A DNA stretch of 64,000 nt from the NCBI RefSeq assembly GCF_026151205.1, contig NC_087075.1, positions 10,090,303-10,154,302 on the forward strand, given 5' to 3'. A model generated the notes under the pieces. That model worked only from the letters and a program-made list of their open reading frames with translations. It had not been told where the DNA came from and made no database searches. Shown here piece by piece: positions 20,129 to 31,514 of this stretch; the stretch's first letter is position 1; every line of letters begins with the position of its first letter. Made by a program: the position numbers and the translations under genes. The stretch is from Bolinopsis microptera. Its lineage: Eukaryota; Ctenophora; Tentaculata; Lobata; Bolinopsidae.

Positions 20129-20689
20129 ACGGGACTATCGGGGTAAAACCGAAAAGTGTACCTACGGCATAGAAAAAACCCGGTAAGGAGAGGTTCACGT
20201 GATCCCAATCCCAACATCTGTATTCTGTAACGCATTACTCTTGATCAGATTGAGTGGCAAGATCACTGATTGAGTGCAGAGATCACTGACTGAGTGCTCG
20301 GATCACGTATCCGATGGATTTTAAAATGGCTATAACTCAGCCAAATTTTGAATAATGAACTTGAAACTTTGGGAAAGATTTTAAATTATCAAGCCAAATG
20401 TGTGCAACAAATTTGTTTAGTTCTTAGCTTAAAGCGTACTCATTTTATGAGGACAATATTGAAAAAGAGGGAGTGTCACGCCACGCCATTCCCACTGTGA
20501 TTGAGCGTGGCTTACGAAACTTTCAGGAAATCTAAGTTTGACCCATATCTATAATCTCTGAAATTTTGGAGCAAATTTGGAGACGAATTACGTGAGTTAT
20601 TAAAGGGTTGTGTGTGGGTAGTTACTTTTGGGCCACCCTGTACAGTGTACAGCTTGTACGTATGTGATGTCAAATATGTTTGGCATATA

Positions 20690-21030
20690 AAGGTTAGTTA
20701 GCAGTTAATCTGTTAAGTGAGATTTGGGACAATGAGAACATTGACCAATTGTTAAGACAATTAATCTATATCATAACTTTATAACATACCTTTGCGAACA
20801 CAATATGGACACAACCTCATGAGGGTAAAGGAAATATGTCTACGAACATAGTGATAGTGAAAAACTTATACAAAGGATACCACAATGCTGGAAACATGCT
20901 GCCACCTCTAAGCTCGCCCACAAAAAGACTCTGAGCTGCAAAATATTGCCACTACTCGATAGAATTAAAGATGAAGTGATTTAAACCTCATTCTGTCCGA
21001 TAACCATAATGATGATATGCCATAGGACTA
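20690..21030 (+). repeat. Dispersed repeat shared with 36617-36935
   Basis: Blocks AATTGTTAAGACAAT, ACAACCTCATGAGGGTAA, CAAAGGATACCACAATGC, TGAGCTGCAAAAT and CATTCTGTCCGATAACCATA occur in the same order at 36617-36935 with about 80-85% similarity by eye. No ORF and no terminal repeats are recognised. Confidence 0.7.
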
Positions 21031-21469
21031 CTTGATCCAGATTTTGCCTAGTTTAGCAATTGTCGCGGCGCCGCGATTTTTTGCCTAAATAATCGCGATT
21101 TTATTTTGTCCTTGGGGGCAAGAGATAAAGCTCAAACTGTACTTCAGGCATTCTAGTATCTCTGGTAGAGCAGTTGATATCGTTCATTTATAACCGGTAC
21201 AACTACGAGTTGGATAAACAACCAGTTGTAAGATGTGGAGGTAGATTAATACTAATAATAACTCCGAAGAAATGAACGAGGAACCATACATCAAGAAAGT
21301 GTAGAAGTGCTAATATGATATTTAGAATATTTAAATTTTATAATAACTTGTTTTCCATTGATCCAATGATATAGTTTAGTCCGATGATACTGATAGAAAT
21401 TGAAATTAACTAAAATCAAAAAGTTGTCACAACCTGGACAATAAGTTCGCAGTGGAATAATTTTTAAAA

Positions 21470-21605
21470 AACATTGAACGGACTTAAATTTGGACCTTTA
21501 AACGAACGGACATTATTTGAACGGACATTAAGATGAACGCTAGGGCCTCCATGAGCGTTCAATTAATGTCCGTTCAAATAAAGTCCGATAAGGTAATGAT
21601 ACGTC
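21470..21605 (+). repeat. Pogo-type terminal block, copy 2
   Basis: CTGGACAATAAGTTCGCAGT at 21436 leads into GAACGGACTT, CGGACATTATTTGAACGGAC, GAACGCTAGGGCCTCC and GTCCGATAAGG. The same order is found at 57285-57432 and, inverted, at 41298-41400. Confidence 0.65.
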
Positions 21606-21627
21606 ATGACTAGCCCACATTGTTTAT

Positions 21628-22435
21628 TGTCTTAATCTGAACATCGACAATCACATGTGATGTAACGCGATTATAATATACAGATTAGTCTCTCTAAAAT
21701 GCGCAGCAAACATCGAAGAATCACCGGTAAACTCTGTGTAAAACACTGCCCTTGAACGTTCTTCATTGTCTTGAGCTGAACATCGACAATCACATATTGT
21801 GAAGTAACGCTATTATAATATACAGATTAGTCTCTCTAAAATGCGCAGCAAACATCGAAGAATGAAGAATCACCGGTAAACTCTGTGTAAAACACTGCCC
21901 TTGAACGTTATTATTGTCTTAAACTGAACATCGACAATCACATGTGATGCAACGCTTTTATAATATACAGATTAGTCTCTCTAAAATGCGCAGCAAACAT
22001 CGAAGAATCACCGGTAAACTCTGTGTAAAACACTGCCCTTGAACGTTATTATTGTCTTAAACTGAACATCGACAATCACATATTGCGATGTAACGCTATT
22101 ATAATATACAGATTAGTCTCTCTAAAATGCGCAGCAAACATCGAAGAATGAAGAATCACAGGTAAACTCTGTGTAAAACACTGCCCTTGAACGTAATTAT
22201 TGTCTTAAACTGAACATCGACAATCACATGTGATGCAACGCTATTATAATATACAGATTAGTCTCTCTAAAATGCGCAGCAAACATCGAAGAATCGCCGG
22301 TAAACTCTGTGTAAAACACTGCCCTTGAACGTTCTTCATTGTCTTAAACTGAAAATCGACAATCGCATGTGATGCAACGTTATTATAATCTAGGTACAGA
22401 TTAACCTCTCTAAAATGCGCAGCAAACGTTGCCGT
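21628..22435 (+). repeat. Satellite with alternating about 139/148-bp units
   Basis: Five full units and a partial one begin TGTCTTAAACTGAACATCGA at 21628, 21767, 21915, 22051, 22200 and 22339. Each contains AGATTAGTCTCTCTAAAATG, GCGCAGCAAACATCGAAGAA and CTCTGTGTAAAACACTGCCC. Units alternate: one type has CATGTGATG and GAAGAATCACC, the other CATATTG-GA-G and a 9-bp insertion giving GAAGAATGAAGAATCACC. This is a dimeric higher-order repeat. One more unit is displaced to 23281-23410. Confidence 0.9.
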
Positions 22436-22519
22436 ACATTTTGCATTTAAGTCCCAATAGTCGCCAAATTTGCCGCAATCTTGCTGCAAATACAGCAAAT
22501 TTAGTTGCAGGTGCGGAAT

Positions 22520-22960
22520 CGCTTGACCATGCAGTGGTCGACCGGGATCGAAATTTTGTCCCGGCCGGTACTGGGCCGGGATTACCTCCATCCCGACCGG
22601 GACCGGTACCGGGACCGGGATAAAAATTAAAACCCGGCCGGTACCGGGATCAGCGTCATACCGGCCGGTACCGGGACCGGTACCGGGATTTTTCCAATAT
22701 TTCTCCGTTACTCCGTTAGAATGAAAAAATGTTAAATAAAACCTTCAAAGACAAAAGTCATATTTCTAGCATTAAAGTCAGTAAGAAGTCCATTACTCGT
22801 AAACGAAAATATAAAATCGACGTCATGAAACCCATGATTATTTTAAATCTAGATTTGCGAATTTTGGACTCAAATTTACGTTGAAAAACTGAATTTATTT
22901 TGAAAAAATCCCAGCTAAAATCCCGGCTAAAACCAAAATCCCGGCCGGTACCGGTACAAA
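22520..22960. repeat. GC-rich GGGACC/GGTACC repeat cluster
   Basis: Short phrases CCGGCCGGTACCGGGA and GACCGGGACCGG occur in both orientations at 22540-22690 and again at 22905-22960. They are very GC-rich against AT-rich flanks. The same phrases build the element at 34285-34930. It is probably a decayed copy of that foldback family, but I cannot place its ends. Confidence 0.6.
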
Positions 22961-23058
22961 ATCGCCAAATACCGGCTGCGCCGCGGTATCTCGGTCGAGC
23001 TCTGCGCTTGACACACCCTGCAATACAAGTACAACGTGTAGCAAGGAATCGCACTTTT

Positions 23059-23635
23059 CGAAAAATTATAACGCACCTATAGGTCGTCTCTGGAGCAAAA
23101 TAATTATCTCCATTTACATTATAATCATAATTCGGAGTTAATTCTTTGTGTATGAAATTTTGATCGGTTTTTTGAAATTACGTTGTGTTTAGTAGCTGTT
23201 TAGTATATTAATTGGTAGTATTTCTGTTTAGCGTACCTTACCAACATTTTTAATTTTGAAGTCAAAGATGGAATTCTTTCTTATTATAATATACAGATTA
23301 GTCTCTCTAAAATGCGCAGCAAACATCGAAGAATGAAGAATCACCGGTAAACTCTGTGTAAAACACTGCCCTTGAACGTTATTATTGTCTTAAACTGAAC
23401 ATCGACAATTTTCGAAAAATTATAACGCACCTATAGGTCGTCTCTGGAGCAAAATAATTATCTCCATTTACATTATAATCATAATTCGGAGTTAATTCTT
23501 TGTGTATGAAATTTTGATCGGTTTTTTGAAATTACGTTGTGTTTAGTAGCTGTTTAGTATATTAATTGGTAGTATTTCTGTTTAGCGTACCTTACCAACA
23601 TTTTTAATTTTGAAGTCAAAGATGGAATTCTTTCG
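23059..23635 (+). repeat. 225-bp direct duplication split by one satellite unit
   Basis: The segment TTTCGAAAAATTATAACGCA ... GATGGAATTCTTTC occurs at 23058-23280 and again, almost unchanged, at 23408-23635. Between them lies one unit of the 21628-22435 satellite (23281-23407). The near identity of the two flanks indicates a recent event. Confidence 0.85.
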
Positions 23636-23639
23636 AAAC

Positions 23640-24396
23640 TAGTCGAGAGTTATTATAGTCCTCATCGGTTAACGGGTTCATCTAATCACGTGATTAGTTA
23701 AGTCAATCGACCTGATCACACGTAATGAATGGTACACGCACTTTAGTTCGACACGTACTGTAGACGTAGTTCGACAAACCCTAAGGTTCGGCTCTGTCGA
23801 ACTAAAATACGCTACCTGGACTCTAGTTCGACACGTACCGAAGCTCTACAGGGGTAATATCTGGCGAACTTAAGTTTTCGAACTAAAGTACTTGAATCGT
23901 AATGAAGACGCTGCTTTATATTAGCTTATGCACACAATATTATTATTAGCTTATACGCACAATATTAGCTTATATACGCACAATGTGTTGGAATTTCATG
24001 TTGTTAAGTGGTATGGGTGCTGAATTATGACGTAACATTAAAGACATCGGAAAGTATATTTATTCTTAAAAATCAGGAAAACATTAAACATATGTATATT
24101 TTCTATATTGTTCTATAGTTCTATATATAGAACATCTGAGGGGGCGCTATATGAATATCGGCGTTTCAGTATGAATGTGGGACTGGGACAATTTTGAAAA
24201 ACTTAACTGCAGTAGACTACTAGTACTAGCAAAACTGCGCGTTTTGCTCTAGAAACACATTTTTGCCGGCGTATCCTCTAAAAATATAATCACATAACTT
24301 GTATAGTTTTAAGGAGGGGCGCTAAAAGGGGAGGGGCGCCACTTGGGGGGCGCCTTTTCGGCGGGGGATGACAACATGCAACGTTACGCCACTGCA
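23640..24396. other. Spacer with TAGTTCGACACGTAC phrases
   Basis: 23740-23900 repeats TAGTTCGACACGTAC twice and GTTCGACA or TCGAACTAAA several times in both orientations. 23935-23990 repeats TTAGCTTATACGCACAATAT three times. No gene is recognised. Confidence 0.5.
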
Positions 24397-24695
24397 CTCG
24401 CCCAAAAATTATCACGTGACTTTGGTTTTTATTGTTTTGCAGCCGAACAGTACGGTTTTACATAAATTCTAATCGGAATCCCAACCCTAACCGGCCTAAC
24501 CCTAACTCAGCTCTGAAGTTATCCACAGCCTTAACCACAACCTTAACCGTAACATGAGCCCTAAACAATAGAATTCGTGTTTTACTAGCCTTTCATGTGA
24601 CCAAAATGGTTTTTTGCCCATAATTAGTCTCCTGGGAAGCATTTTTACAATTACCCTACGTTATGGGGTTTGATTCGGAATCAGCGTCCACACAG
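24397..24695 (+). repeat. Telomere-like-run repeat, copy 2
   Basis: CTCGCCCAAAAATTATCACG, TTGGTTTTTATTGTTTTGCA, then CCAACCCTAACCGGCCTAAC-type runs, AACAATAGAATTCGTGTTTT and a right end GATTCGGAATCAGCGTCC. Family as at 8031-8283. Confidence 0.75.
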
Positions 24696-25369
24696 ATTGA
24701 AAATGAGTCACTTTAGTTAGGCATGTTAGTTGCATAAGTCGCTTATACACACATAATGTATTGGATTATTCTGCTGTAAAGTTATAAAGTTATAAAGTTG
24801 AATAATCTAGACTAGAGAATACAATTGAAGTAGACACTGTAGTCTTGTAGTTTGCACTTCTATTGTATCCATCACCAGCTCAACTACTACTAGCCCCAGC
24901 AATCCTACCTATCTTATTGTTAAACTTTATATATGGGAATAATTATTGACCATTGTTAATGATCTGGCCCGGCGCGCGCTACTTCGTAGCACTTGTGACT
25001 TGCCATCGGGCTAACATTTCGAAAAGTAAGCGGCGCGTGCTAGCGCTACTTCGAAGAAATTTAGACGAGTAACAAGTAACATCCTTCAAAATAATTATTG
25101 TACTTGAATTGTCAAGAAACTCAGCGTAATAGTCTAAGACATCGCGTAAGAGTAAGACTTTATGCACATAAGGACATAAGGTACAGAGAAAAAATTTGAC
25201 ACGTCGCCCCCAACTATTATATTTATACATCTACTGCAGTAATATGAAGCGTGCTATAGTAACGCGAGCTAACTCAATTTGATAAATTTGAACATTTAAA
25301 AAATTGTTTTGTATTTTGTGGGCGCCCGGCAGTTCTGGAATCTGAAAATCCCTACACAGATATTTGGCT
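24696..25369. other. Spacer, no recognised gene
   Basis: AT-rich. The minus-strand ORF at 24979-25230 has no recognisable features. A short GC-rich patch (GGCCCGGCGCGCGCTACTTC) at 24965 is reminiscent of other repeat fragments in this window. Confidence 0.4.
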
Positions 25370-25660
25370 TTTACTAATTCGCTCGCCCAAAGATTTCAGT
25401 TGACTTTGGTTTTTATGGTTTTGCAGCCGTACAAAACGGTTTTACATAAACTCTAATCCCAACCCTAACCCTAACCATAACCTCGAAGCTATCCATAATT
25501 CTTACCACAACCCTAACCCTAACCCGAGCCCTAAACAATCGAATTCATGTTTTACTAGCCTGTCACGTGACCAAAACAGTTTTTTTACCCATAACTCTCC
25601 AGGGAAGCATTTTTACCCTACGTCAATATGGGGGGTGATTCGGAATCAGCGTCCAAAAAT
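25370..25660 (+). repeat. Telomere-like-run repeat, copy 3
   Basis: CTTTTACTAATTCGCTCGCC, TTATGGTTTTGCAGCCGTAC, CCCTAACCCTAACCATAACC, CAATCGAATTCATG and right end GGTGATTCGGAATCAGCGTC. It is the best preserved copy of the family. Confidence 0.75.
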
Positions 25661-25835
25661 ACACCGATTCAGATTAATTTCATACCCCAAAGGGTCTTTC
25701 CACAAGAATTTGCTTAAAATTTGGGCGAGCGATTCATTAGGAGTGCAGATATTTATAATTATTGTGTAGAAACACTCGACAGTGTACTGTGTAGCCAATA
25801 TCCATCGTGTTGCTGTTATAGTGTTATAGAGTTTC

Positions 25836-25923
25836 GTTACCTGGGGACCCCAGGCTATTATGTTCATAAACATAATAATGAATAAAGATTCGGCGGAATG
25901 ACAGGCTGAGCGCCGCCCAGTAA
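25836..25923 (+). mobile_element. TTACCTGGG miniature element, 88 bp, perfect 8-bp target duplication
   Basis: GTTACCTGGGGACCCCAGG at the left, TTCGGCGGAATGACAGGCTG and GCCGCCCAGTAA at the right. It is flanked by AGAGTTTC at 25828-25835 and 25924-25931. The 8-bp duplication points to a hAT-type transposase. It ends only 25 bp from the left end of the large hAT element. Confidence 0.75.
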
Positions 25924-26109
25924 AGAGTTTCATAATGACGGTTCGAGCTAGGGTTGCCATTATCGGTACAACATTTTTTATCGCGATAATCGATAATTTT
26001 TTCAAAATTATCTCGATTATATCGGTTATCGGCGATTAATTTGTCAAGTAATATTTGTATACACTCTGCATATTTGAATTATGCTCCTATGCCATGCTAA
26101 GAGTAAGAC

Positions 26110-26815
26110 GAGAAATCCGCCAGACTGATGCAGGAGCTCATCACAAAGCTCAACAACCAGTGGAACTTCTTTTCTCCGGCTATAGACATCACTCCTCAGA
26201 TAACGAGAATCAAAATGTACATTAACGGGGATTGTCCAGAAACATTTCTAAAGGACAAAGCGGCAATCCAAGTTCTCCTAAACGGGTCACTCGGTAAGTC
26301 CCTTTCAAAACTGAAAATTCAGGATGTCGATTTCAAAATCTTAAACTTCCAAGAATTCAAATACCTCAATAGCTCACACCCTACCTAATACCAAAAAGCT
26401 CACACCATTGTCCATCAGGTAAATTTATGAGTCCCAACGATTTTGGCACAGAACGACCCCCAGTATGGGCAGTTAAAAAGAATGGGAACCCCTTTACTAT
26501 CCTACATGTAGGCGCTAAAAGGATAGAAAGCGTTGAATTCCGTCTGAAAGCAACCCGCGACCCATACCTCTGCTCTCTCCCAGGGGCCAGGATTGAAACG
26601 AAGGTTTGTCCCTCACTACCCACTAAAGTTCAGAGAAATCACTTAAAACGCCCGATTTACCATGTTAACTACAACAAAATTTAAAAATTTAAATAACAAA
26701 ACACAAACCCAGGTGGACACAGTAACTGAACAAGAACTACAAGAAAAGACGGACCAGGATCTACAAATATCTGCTGATAAGAAGAACGAAGACATCACAA
26801 CTTCACCCAGATAAA
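26110..26815 (+). pseudogene. ORF1 remnant of the non-LTR retrotransposon
   Basis: The reading frame opens at the insertion boundary (EKSARLMQELITKLNNQW...) and runs to a stop at 26386. The next frame (26427-26684) continues with VWAVKKNGNPFTILHVGAKR and RIETKVCPSLPTKVQRNH. A third piece at 26690-26815 is Gln/Glu/Asp-rich (DTVTEQELQEKTDQDLQ). No zinc knuckle is visible. It appears to be the C-terminal part of ORF1 with at least two frame breaks, while ORF2 is intact. Confidence 0.5.
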
Positions 26816-27559
26816 GCGCATAAACCGAAATAAAATAGAGACAGAGCAATGGGGGCAGTAAATCTAAAATATACCTCATGTACCAAACTGTTTTGGAATA
26901 ATTTGAACTTGTTTTAAAGGGAATATTCACTTTCTTGAACATTACAATTGAGGATTTATAAGAAAAATTTTCAATAACTTTCTGACTTTATACTTCATGA
27001 CTCCAGAATTCTATATCATTTGTCCAAAACAACGAGAATGAAACTAAACCGTTGAATCCAAACTTACAACTTAAACTTACAAACAAGTACAACTAAAAGA
27101 ATAAAACCCTACGTCTGCGTCGTCTGCATCTTCTATCAACGATATATAATAAGCCGACAGCCTCAAAATGAAAACAAAAAGTAAGGTTTCACATTTTTCG
27201 CAACGAGCCAAAACTCCACCTACCTCTAAACTAAGCAGGAAACAGAAAACATGCAGGAACAGAAATCAAAACACTGACTCTTCTAAGAAAAATAAGAATA
27301 ACAACACAACACCATAAAACCTCTTTTTAAAATACCCCATCTCTAACGCGCACAACAAGGTAGCGCCGCGCACCTTGACAAATGATCCAAAAATGAAAAA
27401 CCTCCGCAAGCAATCTCCATCAGAGCAGAAACACATCTGAGCGCGAAAACCTCCACTCTTGCTCCTTGTTTCAGTGACGACAGGCGATTCCCAGTTTGTA
27501 CCAGACTAAAGCAACTCACAATAGACTGCTACTCCCTCTTCCCCGGTAAGTATACGTTA

Positions 27560-27650
27560 TTCCGCTACGGACAGTAGAACAAAATTCGATTTTCCGCTAC
27601 GGACAGTAGATCAAAATTCGATATTCCGCTACGGACAGTAGACCCAAAAC
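27560..27650 (+). repeat. 32-bp direct repeat (x3) just upstream of the retrotransposon ORF2
   Basis: TTCCGCTACGGACAGTAGA begins at 27560, 27592 and 27624. The first two units continue into CAAAATTCGAT; the third passes into CCCAAAAC and the start of ORF2, 22 bp downstream. It could be a translation or promoter element of the retrotransposon. It is clearly conserved between units. Confidence 0.85.
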
Positions 27651-27671
27651 CCCCGATCAATAAATCCCAAA

Positions 27672-30600
27672 ATGGGAAAACGAACCGCACGTACCGATGC
27701 GTTTAACCTAAACGGCAAAACCCCTCAGAATAAGAAGAGAATTTCCCAACGCCAGAATGTCAATCCCTCAACTAAAGAGAAAGGTAAGGAAAGCTACTTT
27801 ACCAACGTTAAACAAATTAATCTACAAAAGAAAAAAGTCGCTTGCATGAATTACTACCAGGAATTATCACCATACGAAATCATGTTAACACAAGAGCCTT
27901 ACGCTGTTAAAAACAAAATATGCTTCGTTCCAACTACTCATAAGGCTTTCAGTGCTTACTGCCATGAGAAAACACCAAGAGCCGCCATCCTGCTACCACT
28001 AGAACTAAGCAAATTATCTTTCATTATGGGGAACTTCTCAAACGGAGACATAATAACTGTCAAATCCAACATCATATCAAAGAAAGGAGTTATATTCACT
28101 TCAATTTATATGGCCCTAGAGAAGAACGAACAAAAAATTGAACCATCTACCCTCAATAAATTCAAGGAACTAACCATCTATGCAAAACAGAACAATATCC
28201 CCCTCATACTGGGATCTGACTCCAACGGCCACCACACTCTTTGGAATAGCTACAAAGAAACGGAAAGAGGAAGGATCATCAGTAATCTCATCAATGAACT
28301 AGATCTAAAAATACAAAACACAGGGAACTCACCCACCTTCGTGAACACTCGAGGGCACAAAAGCAGAATAGACATCACCATGACAAATAACTTCTCAAAC
28401 ACTCTCATAAAAAACTGGAAAGTCCACGAAGAAGTATCGCTATCAGACCACAAACTGATCAGTTTCCAAGTCGATCTAGGAAACAACAAAACCAGCTACA
28501 GAAGATGCTACGAGAAAGCAAACTGGAACGACTTCAGAACCAAAGTTGAATCTAAGCTAAAGGAGAATCCCTTCAACTACAAAACAAAACCTGGATCTCT
28601 CGATAAAAATATGAATTTCATTAACAACATCCTACAAAAGACACTTGATGAAATCTGCCCCCGGACCAAAATCATCCATAAATCCAAAACACCGTGGAAC
28701 GATAACCTAGAAAAACTGAAAATTAATACCAAGAAAGCGAAAAACAAAACCCTCCTGAATCCAGAACAACCAAAACTCAGACAAGAACTGACAACTCAAG
28801 AAAGAGACTATAGAAGAGAAATCCAAAATGTAGAAAGACAGAGCTGGAGAGACTTCTGCTCAGAGGAGAAGAGCAAGAAAAAGCTTGCTAAATTCCCCAA
28901 ACCTAAACAAAAGGACTGGGAGATACTCCATATTTTGAAAAAAGAAAACGGAGAATTCACAAAAACTTCAGAGGAAACACTAGGTTACTTTGCAAATCAC
29001 CACTTCCCCATATCAAATGAAGATCTACTTAACCCTCTCCAACACCAAGAAAACATCTCAGGAGAAATCATCAATGAATGTGCCTATAAGAAAGCTATCA
29101 GCTCTCTACAGCCTAAAAAAGCACCAGGACCCGACAAAATTAGAAACGAGATGATAATCCACTGTAAAGACTTACTGAAAGACCCACTCTTACACATATT
29201 CAAACAATGTCTGGAGACAGCTCGCTCCCCTAAAGCCTGGAACAAAAACGGAAGCATTATATTAGCAAAACCATTCAAAGATGATTACTCCAACCCAAGA
29301 GCATTCAGAATCATCAGCCTGACATCCAATGTACAAAAACTTCTAGAAAAAATCATTCTTATATATCTAGAAGACAAAGTGAAAATCGACAAAAAACTGA
29401 CAAAAAATCAATATGGATTCAGGAAAAGAAAGGGGACCGAAGCTGCCCTTCACAAACTGACTAGACGGATTGAAGATGCGATAGCAAACGGACAATACGC
29501 ACTCGGAATATTCCTGGATATAGAATCCGCATTCGACAAATTAAAATTCAACTCAATCCAAAATGCGATGCTAAAAATAGAAATCCCCAAAACAATTATA
29601 AACTGGATTTACTACATGCTCTCAAACCGAGAAATCACTCTAGAACTACACGGCAGAACAATCAAAAGAAACATCTACAGAGGTTGTCCTCAAGGAGCCA
29701 TCCTATCACCCCTCCTCTGGAACCTAACCCTGAACACACTTCTCGAAAGGGACGATCTAAACCCAGACTTCCTGCAAGCATTTGCAGATGACCTAGCGAT
29801 AATAATAAAAGGTATTGACATATCTCTCACCATGAGAGATATAGCTAAACATTATCTAAAAACGATCAACAGATGGTGTAATGAAAACGGAGTAAAACTC
29901 AGCATTCTGAAAACTACCACAATTATATTCTCACCAATCAACAAAAAATACAAATTTGAACCAATAACCCTGGGAAACTCTACTTTCAAAGTGGAAAAAG
30001 AGGTAAAATACCTGGGAGTCACACTGGACAAACACCTCAGATGGAATGTTCACATAAAACAAAAAACCAATGCAGCAATGAAACTTCTAATGGCCTGCAA
30101 ATCTTACATTGGTAAAACATGGGGAGTATCCCCCCCTAGAATGAGATGGATCTATAACCAAGTTATCCTCCCCACACTAGGATACGCCTGCTTCCTCTGG
30201 AAGAATGTAAACCACCTGCTGCACATGCTAGAAAAAGTACAAAAATTTGCAACACTTCAAATAACGGGAGGTTTCTCCACCACTCCGAAAATTACACTGG
30301 ACAGCCTAGCAGGCATTATGCCTATTGAAATTAAATTACATAACATCGCAACAAAAACAGCATTAAGATTATACTCGAACAAATGCTGGTACCCGGACAC
30401 CAACCTAGGATGTAAGAAATCCTATATCTCACATGCCAGACAACTTGACAAAGAAATTCAACCTCTGAAATATTATCTGGACAGTCCTCTAAATGAACAA
30501 ACTCAACCACAAAACATCGTAAGAAGTTTCACCATATCTGAAGAGGAAATCAACGACCCAAAACTATGCGAGCCAGAAGAGAACACGATTCAAATATTCA

Positions 30601-31514
30601 CAGATGGATCAGTCATAGACACTAAAGAAGGAAAACAAGCAGGAGCGGGCATATACATTCGCAAAGAACAAACAGATCTATTGCATAAACACTGCTCATT
30701 AGGCACATTGGCGACCATCAACCAAGCTGAAATGTACGCCATCTGTGAAGCTGCAGCCTTCCTGAAAAATGATACCAGTCAAGCCAACTCAGTAAAGATC
30801 TTCACAGATTCCCTGAACTCGATCCAAAGACTAAATAAAACTGATTCAAACTCAAAATTAACAATTGAAACATTAAACAACATAAAAGACCTTCAACTAA
30901 AATACAAAGAAGTCACTTTACACAAAGTAAGAGCCCACATAGGAATTGTAGGCAATGAAACAGCTGATACATTGGCTAAAAGAGGTGCGGAAAGTAAACC
31001 AATAGGACCAGAACCATTCCTATACTTACCAGACTCGATAATAAGACACAAACTAGGAACACAAATGCTGAACAAAAGATCAAAATCGATTCAGGAAAGT
31101 AAAATAAAAATAAGTAATAAAATCTTACTCAATAGCTACCTTAAAGATAAACCACCAAAAATTGCCCACCACATCAAAGCAGACCTAAAAAACATAACAG
31201 GTATTATTTCAGGACAAAACCATCTAGCACACCATGAAAATAAGATGGACAGGAACGTAATTCCATTCTGTAAACACTGCCCGGGAACAAGAGAGACCAC
31301 GGAACACTTCATGGCGGATTGTCCCGCTTACTCCCACATCAGGCAAGAAATCTTCCAATCAACACATATTCCCTTAAACCAAATAATACAAAATTTCAAC
31401 ACGAAAACTATTTGCAAATTCATTAACCGAACAGGGAGGATGGAAGAAGAAAATAAATGTTATCAAAACTTTAAAAAAAACCAAAAATTCTCGGCTTTGA
31501 TACCACGTCAATAA
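27672..31514 (+). CDS. Retrotransposon ORF2: endonuclease, reverse transcriptase, RNase H
   Basis: 1280 residues, uninterrupted. Residues about 55-270 form an endonuclease/exonuclease/phosphatase domain: an LTQEP motif near the start, LILGSDSNGHHTLWN at about 178-192, RIDITMTN and LSDHKLI near its end. Residues about 470-780 are the reverse transcriptase: KKAPGPDKIRNEMI, YGFRKRKGTEAALH, LDIESAFDKL, GCPQGAILSPLLWN and the catalytic FADDLAI at about 704. Residues about 972-1105 are an RNase H with IFTDGS, E in NQAEMYA and IFTDSLNS, then HIGIVGNETAD. The end has a CKHC-x9-H-x4-C knuckle near 1200. The order EN-RT-RNH-CCHC is that of the I group and relatives. All catalytic motifs look intact, so the protein could be functional although ORF1 is broken. 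Confidence 0.95.
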   Translation: MGKRTARTDAFNLNGKTPQNKKRISQRQNVNPSTKEKGKESYFTNVKQINLQKKKVACMNYYQELSPYEIMLTQEPYAVKNKICFVPTTHKAFSAYCHEKTPRAAILLPLELSKLSFIMGNFSNGDIITVKSNIISKKGVIFTSIYMALEKNEQKIEPSTLNKFKELTIYAKQNNIPLILGSDSNGHHTLWNSYKETERGRIISNLINELDLKIQNTGNSPTFVNTRGHKSRIDITMTNNFSNTLIKNWKVHEEVSLSDHKLISFQVDLGNNKTSYRRCYEKANWNDFRTKVESKLKENPFNYKTKPGSLDKNMNFINNILQKTLDEICPRTKIIHKSKTPWNDNLEKLKINTKKAKNKTLLNPEQPKLRQELTTQERDYRREIQNVERQSWRDFCSEEKSKKKLAKFPKPKQKDWEILHILKKENGEFTKTSEETLGYFANHHFPISNEDLLNPLQHQENISGEIINECAYKKAISSLQPKKAPGPDKIRNEMIIHCKDLLKDPLLHIFKQCLETARSPKAWNKNGSIILAKPFKDDYSNPRAFRIISLTSNVQKLLEKIILIYLEDKVKIDKKLTKNQYGFRKRKGTEAALHKLTRRIEDAIANGQYALGIFLDIESAFDKLKFNSIQNAMLKIEIPKTIINWIYYMLSNREITLELHGRTIKRNIYRGCPQGAILSPLLWNLTLNTLLERDDLNPDFLQAFADDLAIIIKGIDISLTMRDIAKHYLKTINRWCNENGVKLSILKTTTIIFSPINKKYKFEPITLGNSTFKVEKEVKYLGVTLDKHLRWNVHIKQKTNAAMKLLMACKSYIGKTWGVSPPRMRWIYNQVILPTLGYACFLWKNVNHLLHMLEKVQKFATLQITGGFSTTPKITLDSLAGIMPIEIKLHNIATKTALRLYSNKCWYPDTNLGCKKSYISHARQLDKEIQPLKYYLDSPLNEQTQPQNIVRSFTISEEEINDPKLCEPEENTIQIFTDGSVIDTKEGKQAGAGIYIRKEQTDLLHKHCSLGTLATINQAEMYAICEAAAFLKNDTSQANSVKIFTDSLNSIQRLNKTDSNSKLTIETLNNIKDLQLKYKEVTLHKVRAHIGIVGNETADTLAKRGAESKPIGPEPFLYLPDSIIRHKLGTQMLNKRSKSIQESKIKISNKILLNSYLKDKPPKIAHHIKADLKNITGIISGQNHLAHHENKMDRNVIPFCKHCPGTRETTEHFMADCPAYSHIRQEIFQSTHIPLNQIIQNFNTKTICKFINRTGRMEEENKCYQNFKKNQKFSALIPRQ

